Assembly (NCBI RefSeq): GCF_016464365.1
Contig: NZ_JADCUC010000005.1
Coordinates: 186,001 to 250,000 of the forward strand
DNA from: Sandaracinobacteroides hominis
Lineage (GTDB): Bacteria > Pseudomonadota > Alphaproteobacteria > Sphingomonadales > Sphingomonadaceae
Direction: 5' to 3'
DNA: 64,000 nucleotides
Positions 54,272-63,620 of this stretch are shown one piece after another (within the stretch, counting starts at the first letter, position 1; each line of letters opens with the position of its first letter). Under the pieces are notes generated by a model. That model saw only the letters and a program-made list of their open reading frames with translations. It did not search any database and was not told the origin of the DNA. Position numbers and translations under genes: made by a program.

Positions 54272-56080
54272 ATGCTCAAAATCCTGCTCGCCGGAACGGC
54301 GCTCGCACTGGTGACTGTCCCCGCCGCTGCCCAGCAGCCTGCCCCCACCACAGCCGCCCAAACGCCGTCTGCCCAGCTGTCGCAGCTCTTCGCCGCCAGC
54401 GACGAAGCCATGCTGAAGCGCAATCCGATCTACGGCATCTTCCGCGGCGATCTGCGCTATGCCGACCAGTTCGGCGACTATATCACCGACGCCTATTTCG
54501 CCGCCGAGAAGGCCGCTGTCGAAGCCGACCTGAAGGCGCTCGCCGCCATCGACCGCTCGAAGCTGACTCCCGACGAGCAGATCAGCTATGACGTCTTCAA
54601 ATGGCAGCGCACCACCGACCTCAAGGGATATGATCCCGCCATCCTGAAGGCGCAGGTTCTCCGCCCGATCGACCATTTCAACGGCCTGCACCAGTTCATC
54701 CCCGATATCTTCTCGGGCAAGTCCGCCGCTCCCTTCAACACGGTCAAGGACTATGAGGACAATCTGAAACGCCTTGACGGCTTCACGGTGGCCATGGACC
54801 GCTCGCTGGAGCGGATGAAGCAGGGTGTCGCCGCCGGGGTCACCCAGCCGAAGCTTGTCACCGAACGGGTGCTGAACCAGCTGAACGCGGCAGTGGAGGG
54901 CGGCGTCGAAAAATCGCCGCTGATGATGCCGGTCGCCAACTTCCCGAAGGACATGCCCGCCGCCGATCAGGCCCGGCTGAAGGCCGCCTATGCCGACATG
55001 GTCGGCAACAAGGTGCTGCCCAGCTACAAGCGCATGCGCGACTATGTGCAGACGACCTATCTCCCGGCCTCACGCGGCAACGAAAAGCCAGGCCTCCTCA
55101 CCATGCCTGGCGGCTCCGAGCTCTATCAGCACCTGATCGCGACCCAGACCACCACCAGCATGACCGCGGACGAGATCCACAATCTGGGTCTTTCGGAAGT
55201 GAAGCGCATTCACGGCGAGATGGACAAGGTGATGCAGGAGGTAGGCTTCAAGGGCACCCGCGCCGAATTCTTCCAGTATCTGCGCACCGATCCCAAGTTC
55301 AAGGTCGCCAGCCGCGAAGCACTGACCCAGGGCTATTACGACATCGGCAAGCGGGTGGATAAGCTGCTGCCCAAGCTCTTCTCCACATTCCCGAAGACGC
55401 CACTGGAGATCCGCCCCTACCCCGAATTCCTCGAAAAGGATTCGGCTGGCGGCTCCTATCAGCCCGGCACGCCCGACGGAAAACGCCCCGGCATCTTCTA
55501 CTTCAACGCCTATGATCTCCCCAGCCGCACCACGCCTGGGATGGAGACGCTCTATCTCCACGAAGGCTCGCCGGGGCACCATTTCCAGATCGCGCTGGCG
55601 CAAGAGAATGACAAGCTGCCCAGCTTCCAGCGCTTCGGCGGCAACACCGCCTTTGCCGAAGGCTGGGCCCTCTATGCCGAAAGCCTCGGCAAGGAGCTCG
55701 GCATGTTCACCGATCCGTACCAGTATTTCGGTCGCCTCGACGACGAGATGCTGCGCGCGATGCGGCTGGTCGTCGATACCGGCATCCACGCCAAGGGCTG
55801 GAGCCGCCAGCAGGCGATCGACTATATGCTTGCCAACTCGTCGCAGGGCGAAACCGACGTCGTCAACGAAGTCGATCGCTATGTGGCCATGCCGGCACAG
55901 GCGCTCGCCTACAAGGTCGGCAACCTGCGCATCCGGGCCGCTCGCAAGCGCGCCGAAAAGGCGCTGGGCGCCAACTTCGACGTCCGCAAGTTCCACGAAC
56001 AGGTGCTGATGTCGGGCGCCCTGCCGCTGGAAGTGCTCGACGCCAAGATCGACCGCTGGATCGCAGCCGGCGGCAAGTGA
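54272..56080 (+). CDS. DUF885 family metallopeptidase-like protein, exported
   Basis: The 602-residue protein starts at MLKILLAGTALALVTVPAAAQ, a signal peptide, with AAGGA upstream. The rest is a largely helical DUF885 domain. The putative zinc motif HEGSPGHHF lies at about 430-437 (ETLYLHEGSPGHHFQIALAQE), followed by FAEGWALYAESLGKELG, which supplies the downstream Glu. DUF885 proteins resemble M3/M32-like peptidases, and sphingomonads typically carry several. The gene stands alone between rplU and a bidirectional terminator. Substrate unknown. Confidence 0.9.
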   Translation: MLKILLAGTALALVTVPAAAQQPAPTTAAQTPSAQLSQLFAASDEAMLKRNPIYGIFRGDLRYADQFGDYITDAYFAAEKAAVEADLKALAAIDRSKLTPDEQISYDVFKWQRTTDLKGYDPAILKAQVLRPIDHFNGLHQFIPDIFSGKSAAPFNTVKDYEDNLKRLDGFTVAMDRSLERMKQGVAAGVTQPKLVTERVLNQLNAAVEGGVEKSPLMMPVANFPKDMPAADQARLKAAYADMVGNKVLPSYKRMRDYVQTTYLPASRGNEKPGLLTMPGGSELYQHLIATQTTTSMTADEIHNLGLSEVKRIHGEMDKVMQEVGFKGTRAEFFQYLRTDPKFKVASREALTQGYYDIGKRVDKLLPKLFSTFPKTPLEIRPYPEFLEKDSAGGSYQPGTPDGKRPGIFYFNAYDLPSRTTPGMETLYLHEGSPGHHFQIALAQENDKLPSFQRFGGNTAFAEGWALYAESLGKELGMFTDPYQYFGRLDDEMLRAMRLVVDTGIHAKGWSRQQAIDYMLANSSQGETDVVNEVDRYVAMPAQALAYKVGNLRIRAARKRAEKALGANFDVRKFHEQVLMSGALPLEVLDAKIDRWIAAGGK

Positions 56081-56086
56081 AGAAAA

Positions 56087-56120
56087 GGGCGCGGCCGGGG
56101 CGGAAACCCCGGCCGCGCCC
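56087..56120. terminator. Bidirectional terminator hairpin
   Basis: GGGCGCGGCCGGGG pairs perfectly with CCCCGGCCGCGCCC (14 bp) around CGGAAA. On the minus strand it is followed by TTTTCTT, so it best serves the PEP-CTERM gene; on the plus strand it follows the DUF885 stop by 6 bp. Confidence 0.85.
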
Positions 56121-56134
56121 CTCTCGCATTCTGC

Positions 56135-56998
56135 TCAGGCCATGGCCGGCCGGCGACGACGGGCGGCAGCGCCCACCAGCCCGAAGCCGGCGATCAGCAT
56201 CGCCCAGCTGGCAGGCTCGGGAACGCCCGCCGGCGTCTTCTCGAAGCCCAGCAGCGCCCCCGAATCCGAGGTGAAGCTGCCGTTGCCGGCCTGAATCGAA
56301 AGCCGGCTGGTGTTCAGCGAGTTCATCTCGATGAAACCGTCATACTGGCCCGGGTTCAGCAGCAGGTTGAAGGCGACATACACCTCGTAGCTCTTGTTGT
56401 TCTCCAGCAGCAGGTTGTCGCCCATCTGGAAGTTGAAGTCGGTGTAGAAATCCAGCCCCTCGTCGGTCCAGCTCTGGAAATGCCGGTCGTTATAGAGCGC
56501 CACCCCCTCCAGGCCGCTGCAAACAACGGTCCAGCAATCCCATGTCGCCCCGGTGCCGGCCTCGAACACCGCGAAATAGGCGTCGACGCCGATGAAGCGG
56601 CTGTCGTTCGGATATTCGGCGCCCATGTCCTGCTGGAAGCTGTAGATCATGCCGTCGAAATCGACCGTGAAACTGACCGCCTCCAGGCTGTTGCCGGAAT
56701 AGCGGATGGTGTCGCCATAGATACCGGTGGCGATCAGATAATTGCTCTGCGGCCCGCTGGAGCTGACATAGGTCTTGATGGTGCCGTCGGCCAGGTCCAC
56801 GCTCGCCTCCAGCGCGGTATAGCCGTCGTGGAACTGCACCGACTTGCTGGTTGCCCCGTTCCGCACCAGCCCGTCCATCATCTCGCCCTGGCCATATTGC
56901 GCCACCGGCCGCACGAAATAACCGGCCTCTGCCGCGCTCGCCGTCGATGCCAGAACCGCTGCCGCAACCAGCGCGGCGCCACGTCCATTCTTGCCCAT
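56135..56998 (-). CDS. PEPxxWA-CTERM surface protein
   Basis: The 287-residue protein has a signal peptide (ALVAAAVLASTASAAEA) and an exosortase sorting tail VPEPASWAMLIAGFGLVGAA followed by ARRRRPAMA: motif, membrane helix and Arg cluster. The central region is Asn/Gly/Tyr-rich beta with a Cys pair (DCWTVVCSG). The PEPxxWA variant is typical of Sphingomonadales. Such proteins are processed by an exosortase and linked to exopolysaccharide or cell surface; the exosortase gene is not here. Function of the passenger is unknown. Confidence 0.92.
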   Translation of the reverse strand: MGKNGRGAALVAAAVLASTASAAEAGYFVRPVAQYGQGEMMDGLVRNGATSKSVQFHDGYTALEASVDLADGTIKTYVSSSGPQSNYLIATGIYGDTIRYSGNSLEAVSFTVDFDGMIYSFQQDMGAEYPNDSRFIGVDAYFAVFEAGTGATWDCWTVVCSGLEGVALYNDRHFQSWTDEGLDFYTDFNFQMGDNLLLENNKSYEVYVAFNLLLNPGQYDGFIEMNSLNTSRLSIQAGNGSFTSDSGALLGFEKTPAGVPEPASWAMLIAGFGLVGAAARRRRPAMA

Positions 56999-57123
56999 GT
57001 TTCCGATACCCCTGTCAAACGCTTACCCGGCATGTGCCGGCCGGGGCCGCAGGCTGCGGCCCTCGACAGATAAAGCGGGAAACATCGGGAAACCGGCTCA
57101 CCGCGTGCTGGAAAAAATCCCGT

Positions 57124-57888
57124 TCAGCGGACCGCACCCAGCGGCGACAGCTTGCGTGCCAACGCGCGCGTATCGGCGGGATCGTCCTTCTCCAGCGAAA
57201 CCAGCAGCGCCCGCGCATTCTTCTGCACCTGCCGCTCGAAGCCGTCGTCCGGGCTCGCCTTCAGGCTGCGCTGCAGCAGCGCCCTGATCTTCGCCACATC
57301 AGGCGAAGACAGCGTCAGCAGGTTCGACGCATAGAAATAGGGCACGACCGGATCGCCGCCGGGAAGCGCCAGCGCCTTTTCATACAGTTTCAGCGCCTGC
57401 GCTTCCTTGGCGCCCAGCGCCGTCCCGGCCAGGAACTTCCCCAGCGTCGCCACCGATTCCCCGTGCCACCCGGCGAGGGCCGCATTTGCCAGCGGGCTGT
57501 TGGGATAGCGGGCGACAATCGCCTCGAAATTTCGCCGCGCCTGCTTGGCAAGCCCGGGGTTGGAATCCAGCTTGGCGCGATAACCGATCACCACTGCCTT
57601 CTGCAGCAGCGCGTCGAAGTTCCCCGGCGATTTCTCCAGCGCCTTGTCGAAATCGGCCTCCGCCGTCTGCAGCTGCACCCGCGCCACCGCCTTGTCGGTG
57701 GTGGCAAAGGCCGCCATCGTGCCGGTCGCCTTGCCGGCCAGGATATAGCCGTCGGCCGTATCCGCCAGCCGGCCCTGCGCCGCCGCCTCGCGATAGCTGC
57801 CCGTTGCAAACAGCGTCGCGGCCTTCTCGGGCGCCGCGGCATGCGCGGGGGAGGTCAGCAGCAGGAGTAGCGCGAGGCTGCGGATCAC
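57124..57888 (-). CDS. Exported tetratricopeptide-repeat protein
   Basis: The 254-residue protein has a signal peptide (MIRSLALLLLLTSPAHA) and TPR-like helical pairs: AEADFDKALEKSPGNFDALLQKAVV, ARRNFEAIVARYPNSPLANAALAGW and ALKLYEKALALPGGDPVVPYFYASNLL. It probably scaffolds periplasmic protein contacts. The GTG start overlaps the lysS stop (GTGA), so it is co-expressed with lysS. Function unknown. Confidence 0.82.
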   Translation of the reverse strand: MIRSLALLLLLTSPAHAAAPEKAATLFATGSYREAAAQGRLADTADGYILAGKATGTMAAFATTDKAVARVQLQTAEADFDKALEKSPGNFDALLQKAVVIGYRAKLDSNPGLAKQARRNFEAIVARYPNSPLANAALAGWHGESVATLGKFLAGTALGAKEAQALKLYEKALALPGGDPVVPYFYASNLLTLSSPDVAKIRALLQRSLKASPDDGFERQVQKNARALLVSLEKDDPADTRALARKLSPLGAVR

Positions 57889-59498
57889 ACAGTTTCTTGA
57901 TTCAAGGCAGACCCAATCAGTTTGCGGCTGTTCTCGTTCCCGAATAGCGCAAAGAAGGTCCCCATTCGAGGGCCTTGCGACGATCCGAGCAGAATTTCGT
58001 AAAGCGCCTGAAACCAGCTCCTCAGCGGCTCGAATCCATGCCGCTTGCCGGTCTCATATACTTCGAACTGGATCGCTTCCGCGTCGGCATCCGGATTTGC
58101 CGCCAGCCACGCCTCCAGCTCCGACAGCGCGGCACGTTCGCGCGCGTCGGGGGCGCGCCGCTGCAGGGTCGGCGCCACATGATCGGCATGGAAGGCAATC
58201 GCCGCATCGATCAGCGCCTTCAGCCGCGGATCGCCCTCCGGATCGCAATCCGGCGCATAGCGCTTCAGATAGGCGCTCAGCATCTTCGCGTCGGTGGCGC
58301 CTGAAACCGCGACCAGATTGAGCAGCAGCGCAAAGCTGACGGGCGGCGCATAGGCCGGCGGCGGCCCGCCGTGCACATGGAAGCTGGGGTTCCCCAGCCG
58401 CTCCTTCACGGCCTGTCCCGGATAGGCGGCGACGAACTGGAAATACTCGTCCATCGCCTTGGGAACGACGCCCAGATACAGCTTCTTCGCCGCGCGCGGT
58501 TGCTGGAACATATAGAAGGCGAGGCTCTCCGGCGGCGCATAGCGCAGCCATTCCTCGATGGTCAGGCCATTGCCCTTGGTCTTGGAAATCTTCGCGCCGG
58601 CTTCGTCCAGGAACAGCTCATAGTTGAAGCCCTCCGGCGGCTTCGCCCCCAGCACGCGCGCAATCTTCGAGGAAAGCGCCACCGAATCGATCAGGTCCTT
58701 GCCCGACATTTCATAGTCGACACCCAGCGCCACCCAGCGCATCGCCCAGTCAACCTTCCACTGCAGTTTGCAATGCCCGCCAGTGACCGGAACCGTGACC
58801 GTCTCCCCACTGTCCGGGTCGGCAAAGGAAACCGTGCCCGCCGTCACATCGCGCGCGGTGATCGGCACCTGCAGCACCTTGCCTGTCGTCGGCGAAATCG
58901 GAAGGAAGGGCGAATAGGTCGCCTGCCGCTCGGCCCCCAGCGTTGGCAGCATGACGGCCATGATCTCGTCATACTTCGCCAGCACCCGCAGCAAGGTCGC
59001 ATCGAAGCGGCCCGACTTGTAGCAATCGGTCGAACTCAGAAACTCATAGTCAAAGCCGAAGCTGTCCAGAAACGCGCGCAGCCGCGCATTGTTGTGCGCG
59101 CCAAAGCTCTCATGCGTGCCGAAGGGATCGGGCACTGCCGTCAAGGGCAGGTCCAGCGCCGCCTTCAACAGCTCCTGGTTGGGCAGGTGCGGCGGGACCT
59201 TCCGCATCCCGTCCATATCGTCGGAAAAGGCAATCAGGTGCGTCTTCACGCCCGGATACAAAAGCTCGAAGGCGCGTCGCACCATTGTCGTCCGCACAAC
59301 TTCGCCGAATGTGCCGATATGCGGCAGCCCCGAAGGCCCGTATCCGGTCTCGAAGATCACGCCCGACGCCGGAAACGCATCTCCATAGCGCTTCCCCAAT
59401 TTCCGCGCTTCCTCGAACGGCCAGGCCTTGCTTGCCTGCGCTTCGTCGCGCAGGGCTTGCAATTCAGGGGGCGAAAGGCTGTCGAGTCCGGTGAACAT
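57885..59498 (-). CDS. lysS: Lysyl-tRNA synthetase, class I
   Basis: The 537-residue class I enzyme, typical of Alphaproteobacteria, spirochaetes and archaea, has the HIGH-type motif GYGPSGLPHIGTFGEV (His60) and the KMSKS-type motif KISKTKGNG at about 303-311. An anticodon-binding helical domain lies at the C-terminus. AAAGGGG lies 6 nt before the ATG at 59498, which fixes the start. That ATG shares bases with the ATG of the divergent helicase gene (CATG). Its stop overlaps the TPR gene start. Confidence 0.97.
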   Translation of the reverse strand: MFTGLDSLSPPELQALRDEAQASKAWPFEEARKLGKRYGDAFPASGVIFETGYGPSGLPHIGTFGEVVRTTMVRRAFELLYPGVKTHLIAFSDDMDGMRKVPPHLPNQELLKAALDLPLTAVPDPFGTHESFGAHNNARLRAFLDSFGFDYEFLSSTDCYKSGRFDATLLRVLAKYDEIMAVMLPTLGAERQATYSPFLPISPTTGKVLQVPITARDVTAGTVSFADPDSGETVTVPVTGGHCKLQWKVDWAMRWVALGVDYEMSGKDLIDSVALSSKIARVLGAKPPEGFNYELFLDEAGAKISKTKGNGLTIEEWLRYAPPESLAFYMFQQPRAAKKLYLGVVPKAMDEYFQFVAAYPGQAVKERLGNPSFHVHGGPPPAYAPPVSFALLLNLVAVSGATDAKMLSAYLKRYAPDCDPEGDPRLKALIDAAIAFHADHVAPTLQRRAPDARERAALSELEAWLAANPDADAEAIQFEVYETGKRHGFEPLRSWFQALYEILLGSSQGPRMGTFFALFGNENSRKLIGSALNQETV

Positions 59499-62235
59499 GC
59501 GTGCCCCTTTGCAATATCCGGCACTCGTCGCAACCCATGCGGGCCTCTGGCGCGCCGATTCCGAGGGGAATGCAGGCGCAGTTTCGCGCGCCGAGGCCGT
59601 CCGCCGTCTCACGGACACCCCGCATCTGCTGCTGAACGCGCCACAGGTCGCCGCCCGCCTCGGCCTTGCCGAAGTCTCCGGCCTCGATCTTCTCGAACTT
59701 TTCGCCTTCGTCCATCCGGCGCGTTTCCTCGTCCCCTCCGCCGGCGGCCTCGCCGCCTTCCTCGGCCTCGAAGCGCCCGCCAACCAGTCCGCCGAGCCCG
59801 CCTTCCTGCAGCAGGCGGCGGCCGCCCTGATCGATACAGCCTCCCGCCCGGAATGGCCCGCGCTCGCCGGCTCCCGCGAAAGCCTCGACCGCCTGAACCG
59901 CAAGGGCTGGCTCTGGAGCCGCCTCCTCGACGAGGAAATGGCCTCCGAAAATTCCGGCCCCCGCCGACAGGCCCCCAGCCTGTTCGAAGCGCTCCCCGAA
60001 TGGGCCGATGTCCCGCCGCGCGCTGCCCCGCGAATCACTGTCCTGCAGCCCGCTCAGGTGACCGCGACGCTCACCCAGCTCGCCGGCAACCGCCGCGAGC
60101 CGCGCGACGGACAAAAGGCCTTCGCACAGGAAATCGCCCACGCCTTCCAGCCGCGCGACAGCCGCGACGGTCCCAATCTCGTCGTGGCAGAGGCCGGCAC
60201 CGGCATCGGCAAGACGCTCGGCTATCTCGCCCCCGCCGCGCTCTATGCGCAGGAAACCGGCGGCAGCGTCTGGCTCTCCACCTATACGCGCGCGCTGCAA
60301 CGTCAGCTGAAGGCCGAAACCGCCCGCAGCCTGCCGCATCTGGTGCAGGCCGGGAAAATCGTCGTTCGCAAGGGCCGCGAAAACTATCTCTGCCTGCTCA
60401 ACCTGGAGGACGCGCTGCAGGGCGCCTTCGCCGGTCGGCCGGCAATCTTTGCCGATCTCGCCGCCCGCTGGGCGCGCTTCTCCGAAGACGGCGACATGGT
60501 CGGCGGAGACCTTCCCGGCTGGCTCGCCGGCCTGTTCCGCCGCAGCGGCGCACTGCCGGCCCTCACGGACCGGCGCGGCGAATGCATCCACGCCGCCTGC
60601 CCGCACTATCGCCGCTGCTTCATCGAAAAGAGCCAGCGGCAGGGCCAGCAGGCAAGCCTGGTCATCGCCAACCACGCCCTCGTCATGGCCAACGCCGTCC
60701 GCGCGCGGGCAGAAGGGCAGGGCCTGTCCCGCCTCGTCTTCGACGAAGGCCACCACCTGCACGCCGCGGCAGACGGCGCCTTCTCCATCGCGCTGACCGG
60801 CGGCGAGGCCATCGAACTCCGCCGCTGGCTGCTCGGCCCCGACCGCCCCGGTCGCCGCTCGGGACGCCGGCGCGGCCTCGCCGCCCGCCTGCTCGATGTC
60901 ACCAGCTACGACGGCGAAGGCGGCACCGCGCTCGAGGAACTGCTGGACGCCGCCCGCCTGCTCCCCTCGGCCGACTGGCTCAGCCGTATCGCCGCCGGCG
61001 AACCCGAAGGCCCGATCGAGGCGCTGGCCGCCGCCATCCGCGCCCATGTCCTCACCAAGGCAACCGACGAAGAGCGCGGCTTCAGCCTGGAAACCGAAAT
61101 CGCCGCCCTGCCGCCGGGCCTCCCAGAGGCGGTAGACACCGCCGCCGCGGCGCTTGCCCGCATGGCAAAGGCGGCGCTCACGCTGCGCCAACGCCTCCTC
61201 GCGCTTGCCGAGGAACGCCCCGAATGGCTCGACCAGCCCGGCATCGCCCGCCTCGGTGCTGCCGCCGAAGGCCTGCAACTCCGCCTCGACCTGCTCGGCG
61301 CCTGGCAGCGCCTGCTCGCCCGCGTCACCGCCGAGCCCGAGGAAGATTTCGTCGATTGGTTCGCCCTCGTCCGCACCGAAGGCCGGGAACTCGATTGCGG
61401 TATCCACCGCCACTGGCTCGATCCGCTGAAACCGCTCGCCGGCGCCGTCCTCGCCCCCGCGCACGGAGTCGCCGTCACCTCGGCCACCCTCGGCAACCCG
61501 CCCGAGGCGGCCGCCGGCTCCTCCTATCTCCACGTCGCCCCGCACATCTTCCGTGTGAAGAGCCCGTTCGACTACGCCCGGCAGGCGCGCATCTTCATCG
61601 CCACCGACGTCCAGCGGCAAGACAGCGCCAGCCTCGCCCACGCCTATCACGAGCTGATCGCGGCAGCAGGCGGCGGCACGCTGGGCCTCTTCACCGCCAT
61701 CGCCCGCCTGCGCGCCGTCCATGCCCGCCTCGCAGACCGCATGGCCCGCGCCGGCCTGCCGCTCTTCGCCCAGCATGTCGACGCGGTGGACACCGGCACC
61801 CTCGTCGATCTATTCCGCGCCGATCCGCACGCCACCCTGTTCGGCACCGATGCCCTGCGCGACGGAGTCGATGTCCCCGGCGATTCGCTCCGCCTCATCG
61901 TCTTCGAAGGCGTTCCCTGGTCGCGCCCCACCATCCTCAACGCTGCCCGCCGCGCCGCGCTCGGCGGCTCCGCCTACGAGGATATTCAGGTAAAGCACCG
62001 GCTGGCGCAGGCCTTCGGCCGCCTCATCCGCTCGGCCGACGATCGCGGCGCCTTCGTGCTGCTGGGCGCCTCCGTCCCCTCCCGCCTGCTCGCGGCCTTC
62101 CCGCCGGAGGTGCCCGTCGCCCGCATCCCGCTGGCCACTGCCGCCGATAGAATCCGCGAGTTCCTGTCCGGGGATTGCGAAGCCGAAAACGCCCCCCTAG
62201 GAGTTGGTGGTCCTCACGGAGACCGGCCCGCCTGA
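59497..62235 (+). CDS. DinG/XPD-like ATP-dependent DNA helicase
   Basis: The 912-residue superfamily 2 helicase has Walker A VVAEAGTGIGKTLGYLAP (about 229-245) and a DEGH box FDEGHHLH (about 416). Between them are cysteines compatible with an iron-sulfur site (ENYLCLLN, RGECIHAACPHYRRCFIEK), and later VAVTSATLGNPP, LFGTDALRDGVDVPGDSLR and QAFGRLIRSADDRG (motif VI). It probably unwinds 5'-3' structures in repair. The ATG at 59497 overlaps the lysS ATG; a TTG at 59509 is an alternative start that fits the conserved N-terminus (QYPALVATHAGLW). Confidence 0.92.
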   Translation: MRAPLQYPALVATHAGLWRADSEGNAGAVSRAEAVRRLTDTPHLLLNAPQVAARLGLAEVSGLDLLELFAFVHPARFLVPSAGGLAAFLGLEAPANQSAEPAFLQQAAAALIDTASRPEWPALAGSRESLDRLNRKGWLWSRLLDEEMASENSGPRRQAPSLFEALPEWADVPPRAAPRITVLQPAQVTATLTQLAGNRREPRDGQKAFAQEIAHAFQPRDSRDGPNLVVAEAGTGIGKTLGYLAPAALYAQETGGSVWLSTYTRALQRQLKAETARSLPHLVQAGKIVVRKGRENYLCLLNLEDALQGAFAGRPAIFADLAARWARFSEDGDMVGGDLPGWLAGLFRRSGALPALTDRRGECIHAACPHYRRCFIEKSQRQGQQASLVIANHALVMANAVRARAEGQGLSRLVFDEGHHLHAAADGAFSIALTGGEAIELRRWLLGPDRPGRRSGRRRGLAARLLDVTSYDGEGGTALEELLDAARLLPSADWLSRIAAGEPEGPIEALAAAIRAHVLTKATDEERGFSLETEIAALPPGLPEAVDTAAAALARMAKAALTLRQRLLALAEERPEWLDQPGIARLGAAAEGLQLRLDLLGAWQRLLARVTAEPEEDFVDWFALVRTEGRELDCGIHRHWLDPLKPLAGAVLAPAHGVAVTSATLGNPPEAAAGSSYLHVAPHIFRVKSPFDYARQARIFIATDVQRQDSASLAHAYHELIAAAGGGTLGLFTAIARLRAVHARLADRMARAGLPLFAQHVDAVDTGTLVDLFRADPHATLFGTDALRDGVDVPGDSLRLIVFEGVPWSRPTILNAARRAALGGSAYEDIQVKHRLAQAFGRLIRSADDRGAFVLLGASVPSRLLAAFPPEVPVARIPLATAADRIREFLSGDCEAENAPLGVGGPHGDRPA

Positions 62236-62771
62236 TGAAGAGCCTGCACCTGCTGCGTCACGCCAAGTCGAGCTGGGACGATCCCGTAGAGCGCGATTTC
62301 GACCGCCCGCTGAACGGCAGAGGCCACCGCGCCGCCCGCCGCATGGGCGAGTGGTTGCAGGCGGAAGGGCCGGTATTCGACCGCATCATCGCCTCGCCGG
62401 CGCTCCGCATCCGCCAGACCATAGAGGGTGTCGAGGCCGGCCTGGGCAGCCGCCTGCGCCCCGAATTCGACAAGCGCATCTACATGTCGTCCGCTGCCGG
62501 CCTCTATGATCTGATCCGCGAAACGCCGGACGAGGTGCAATCGCTTCTCCTCATCGGCCACAACCCCGGCGTCGAGGATCTCCTCCTGCTCGCAACCGAG
62601 GGCGACAGCAGCCCGCTCCGCGCCGAAGCGCACCAGAAGTACCCGACCGCCACCTTCGCCAGCATCGAGCTTCCGATCGAAAGCTGGGCCGACGCAGCGG
62701 AGGGCGGCGCGAAGTTGACCCGCTTCGTCCGCCCGCGCGATCTCGATCCCACCCTCGGCCCCGATGACTGA
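62235..62771 (+). CDS. SixA-like histidine phosphatase
   Basis: The 178-residue protein of the phosphoglycerate-mutase-like histidine phosphatase superfamily has the RHG-type motif LHLLRHAKSSWDDP (nucleophile His), FDRPLNGRGHRAARRMGEWL, IASPALRIRQTIEG and LLIGHNPGVEDLLLLA (second His). It resembles SixA-type phosphohistidine phosphatases. The ATG overlaps the helicase stop by one base (TGATG), so it is translationally coupled. Substrate not known. Confidence 0.9.
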   Translation: MKSLHLLRHAKSSWDDPVERDFDRPLNGRGHRAARRMGEWLQAEGPVFDRIIASPALRIRQTIEGVEAGLGSRLRPEFDKRIYMSSAAGLYDLIRETPDEVQSLLLIGHNPGVEDLLLLATEGDSSPLRAEAHQKYPTATFASIELPIESWADAAEGGAKLTRFVRPRDLDPTLGPDD

Positions 62772-62825
62772 GACTGGCGACCGAGGCTTGCCCTCAGGCC
62801 ATCCTCCCAGCTACCAGCGCCCGAC

Positions 62826-63620
62826 ATGTCCGCCGCCGACACCCTTCTGAAGCCCCTCATCGCTCTGGGCGCTTTCGTCATCGGCGCATTCGCGGCCATC
62901 GGCCGACTGGCGATTTTCGCCGCCCGCGCGCTGAAATCCGCCGCCACCCCGCCCTGGTATCCCGCCCGCCTGTTCGAGCAGATGGCGCTGATCGGCTGGT
63001 TCTCACTTCCCGTGGTCGGGCTCACCGCGCTGTTCACCGGCGCGGCGCTCGCCCAGCAGATCTATGTCGGCGGGCAGCGCTTCTCGGCGGAATCGACCGT
63101 GCCCGCCGTCACCGTCATCGCCATCGTCCGCGAACTCGGTCCGGTGCTTGCCGGCCTGATGGTCGCCGGTCGCGTCGCCTCCGCCATGGCCGCAGAGCTC
63201 GCCACCATGCGCGTCACCGAACAGCTCGATGCCATGGTGACGCTCCGCACAGACCCGTGGCGCTATCTCATTGCCCCTCGCCTCGTCGCTTCCACGCTGA
63301 TGCTGCCGGTGCTGGTGCTGATCGCCAACATCATCGGCGTGCTCGGCGGCTATGGCCTCTCGGTTTTCCGCCTCGGTTTCAACGCCGCCAACTATCTCGC
63401 CACCACCCGGCGCTTCATCGAAGCCGACGACATCCTCTCCAGTCTGGTCAAGGCGGCGGTCTTCGGCTTCGTCATCGCGCTTGCCGGCTGCTACCACGGC
63501 TTCCGCTCGTCGGGCGGGGCAGCCGGGGTTGGCCGCGCCACCACCAACGCCGTGGTGCTCGCCTTCGTCCTGATTCTGCTCTTCAACCTCGCAATTACCG
63601 TGCTGGTTTTCGGAAATTGA
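62826..63620 (+). CDS. mlaE: MlaE-family ABC transporter permease
   Basis: The 264-residue permease has the MlaE core VTVIAIVRELGPVLAGLMVAGRV, AMAAELATMRVTEQLDAMVTL and five to six helices. It is the membrane subunit of the Mla phospholipid-trafficking complex in the inner membrane. Its stop overlaps the TTG start of mlaF (TTGA). The gap to the SixA-like gene is 54 bp. The MlaD-type partner in this window is 43 kb away; another may lie beyond the window end. Confidence 0.94.
   Translation: MSAADTLLKPLIALGAFVIGAFAAIGRLAIFAARALKSAATPPWYPARLFEQMALIGWFSLPVVGLTALFTGAALAQQIYVGGQRFSAESTVPAVTVIAIVRELGPVLAGLMVAGRVASAMAAELATMRVTEQLDAMVTLRTDPWRYLIAPRLVASTLMLPVLVLIANIIGVLGGYGLSVFRLGFNAANYLATTRRFIEADDILSSLVKAAVFGFVIALAGCYHGFRSSGGAAGVGRATTNAVVLAFVLILLFNLAITVLVFGN

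Noticed and set aside
59464-61776. Minus-strand frame of 770 codons antisense to the helicase gene, and a 1259-codon plus frame from 58371
   Set aside because: High-GC shadow frames. The plus-strand helicase and minus-strand lysS have full sets of family motifs; the shadows have none.
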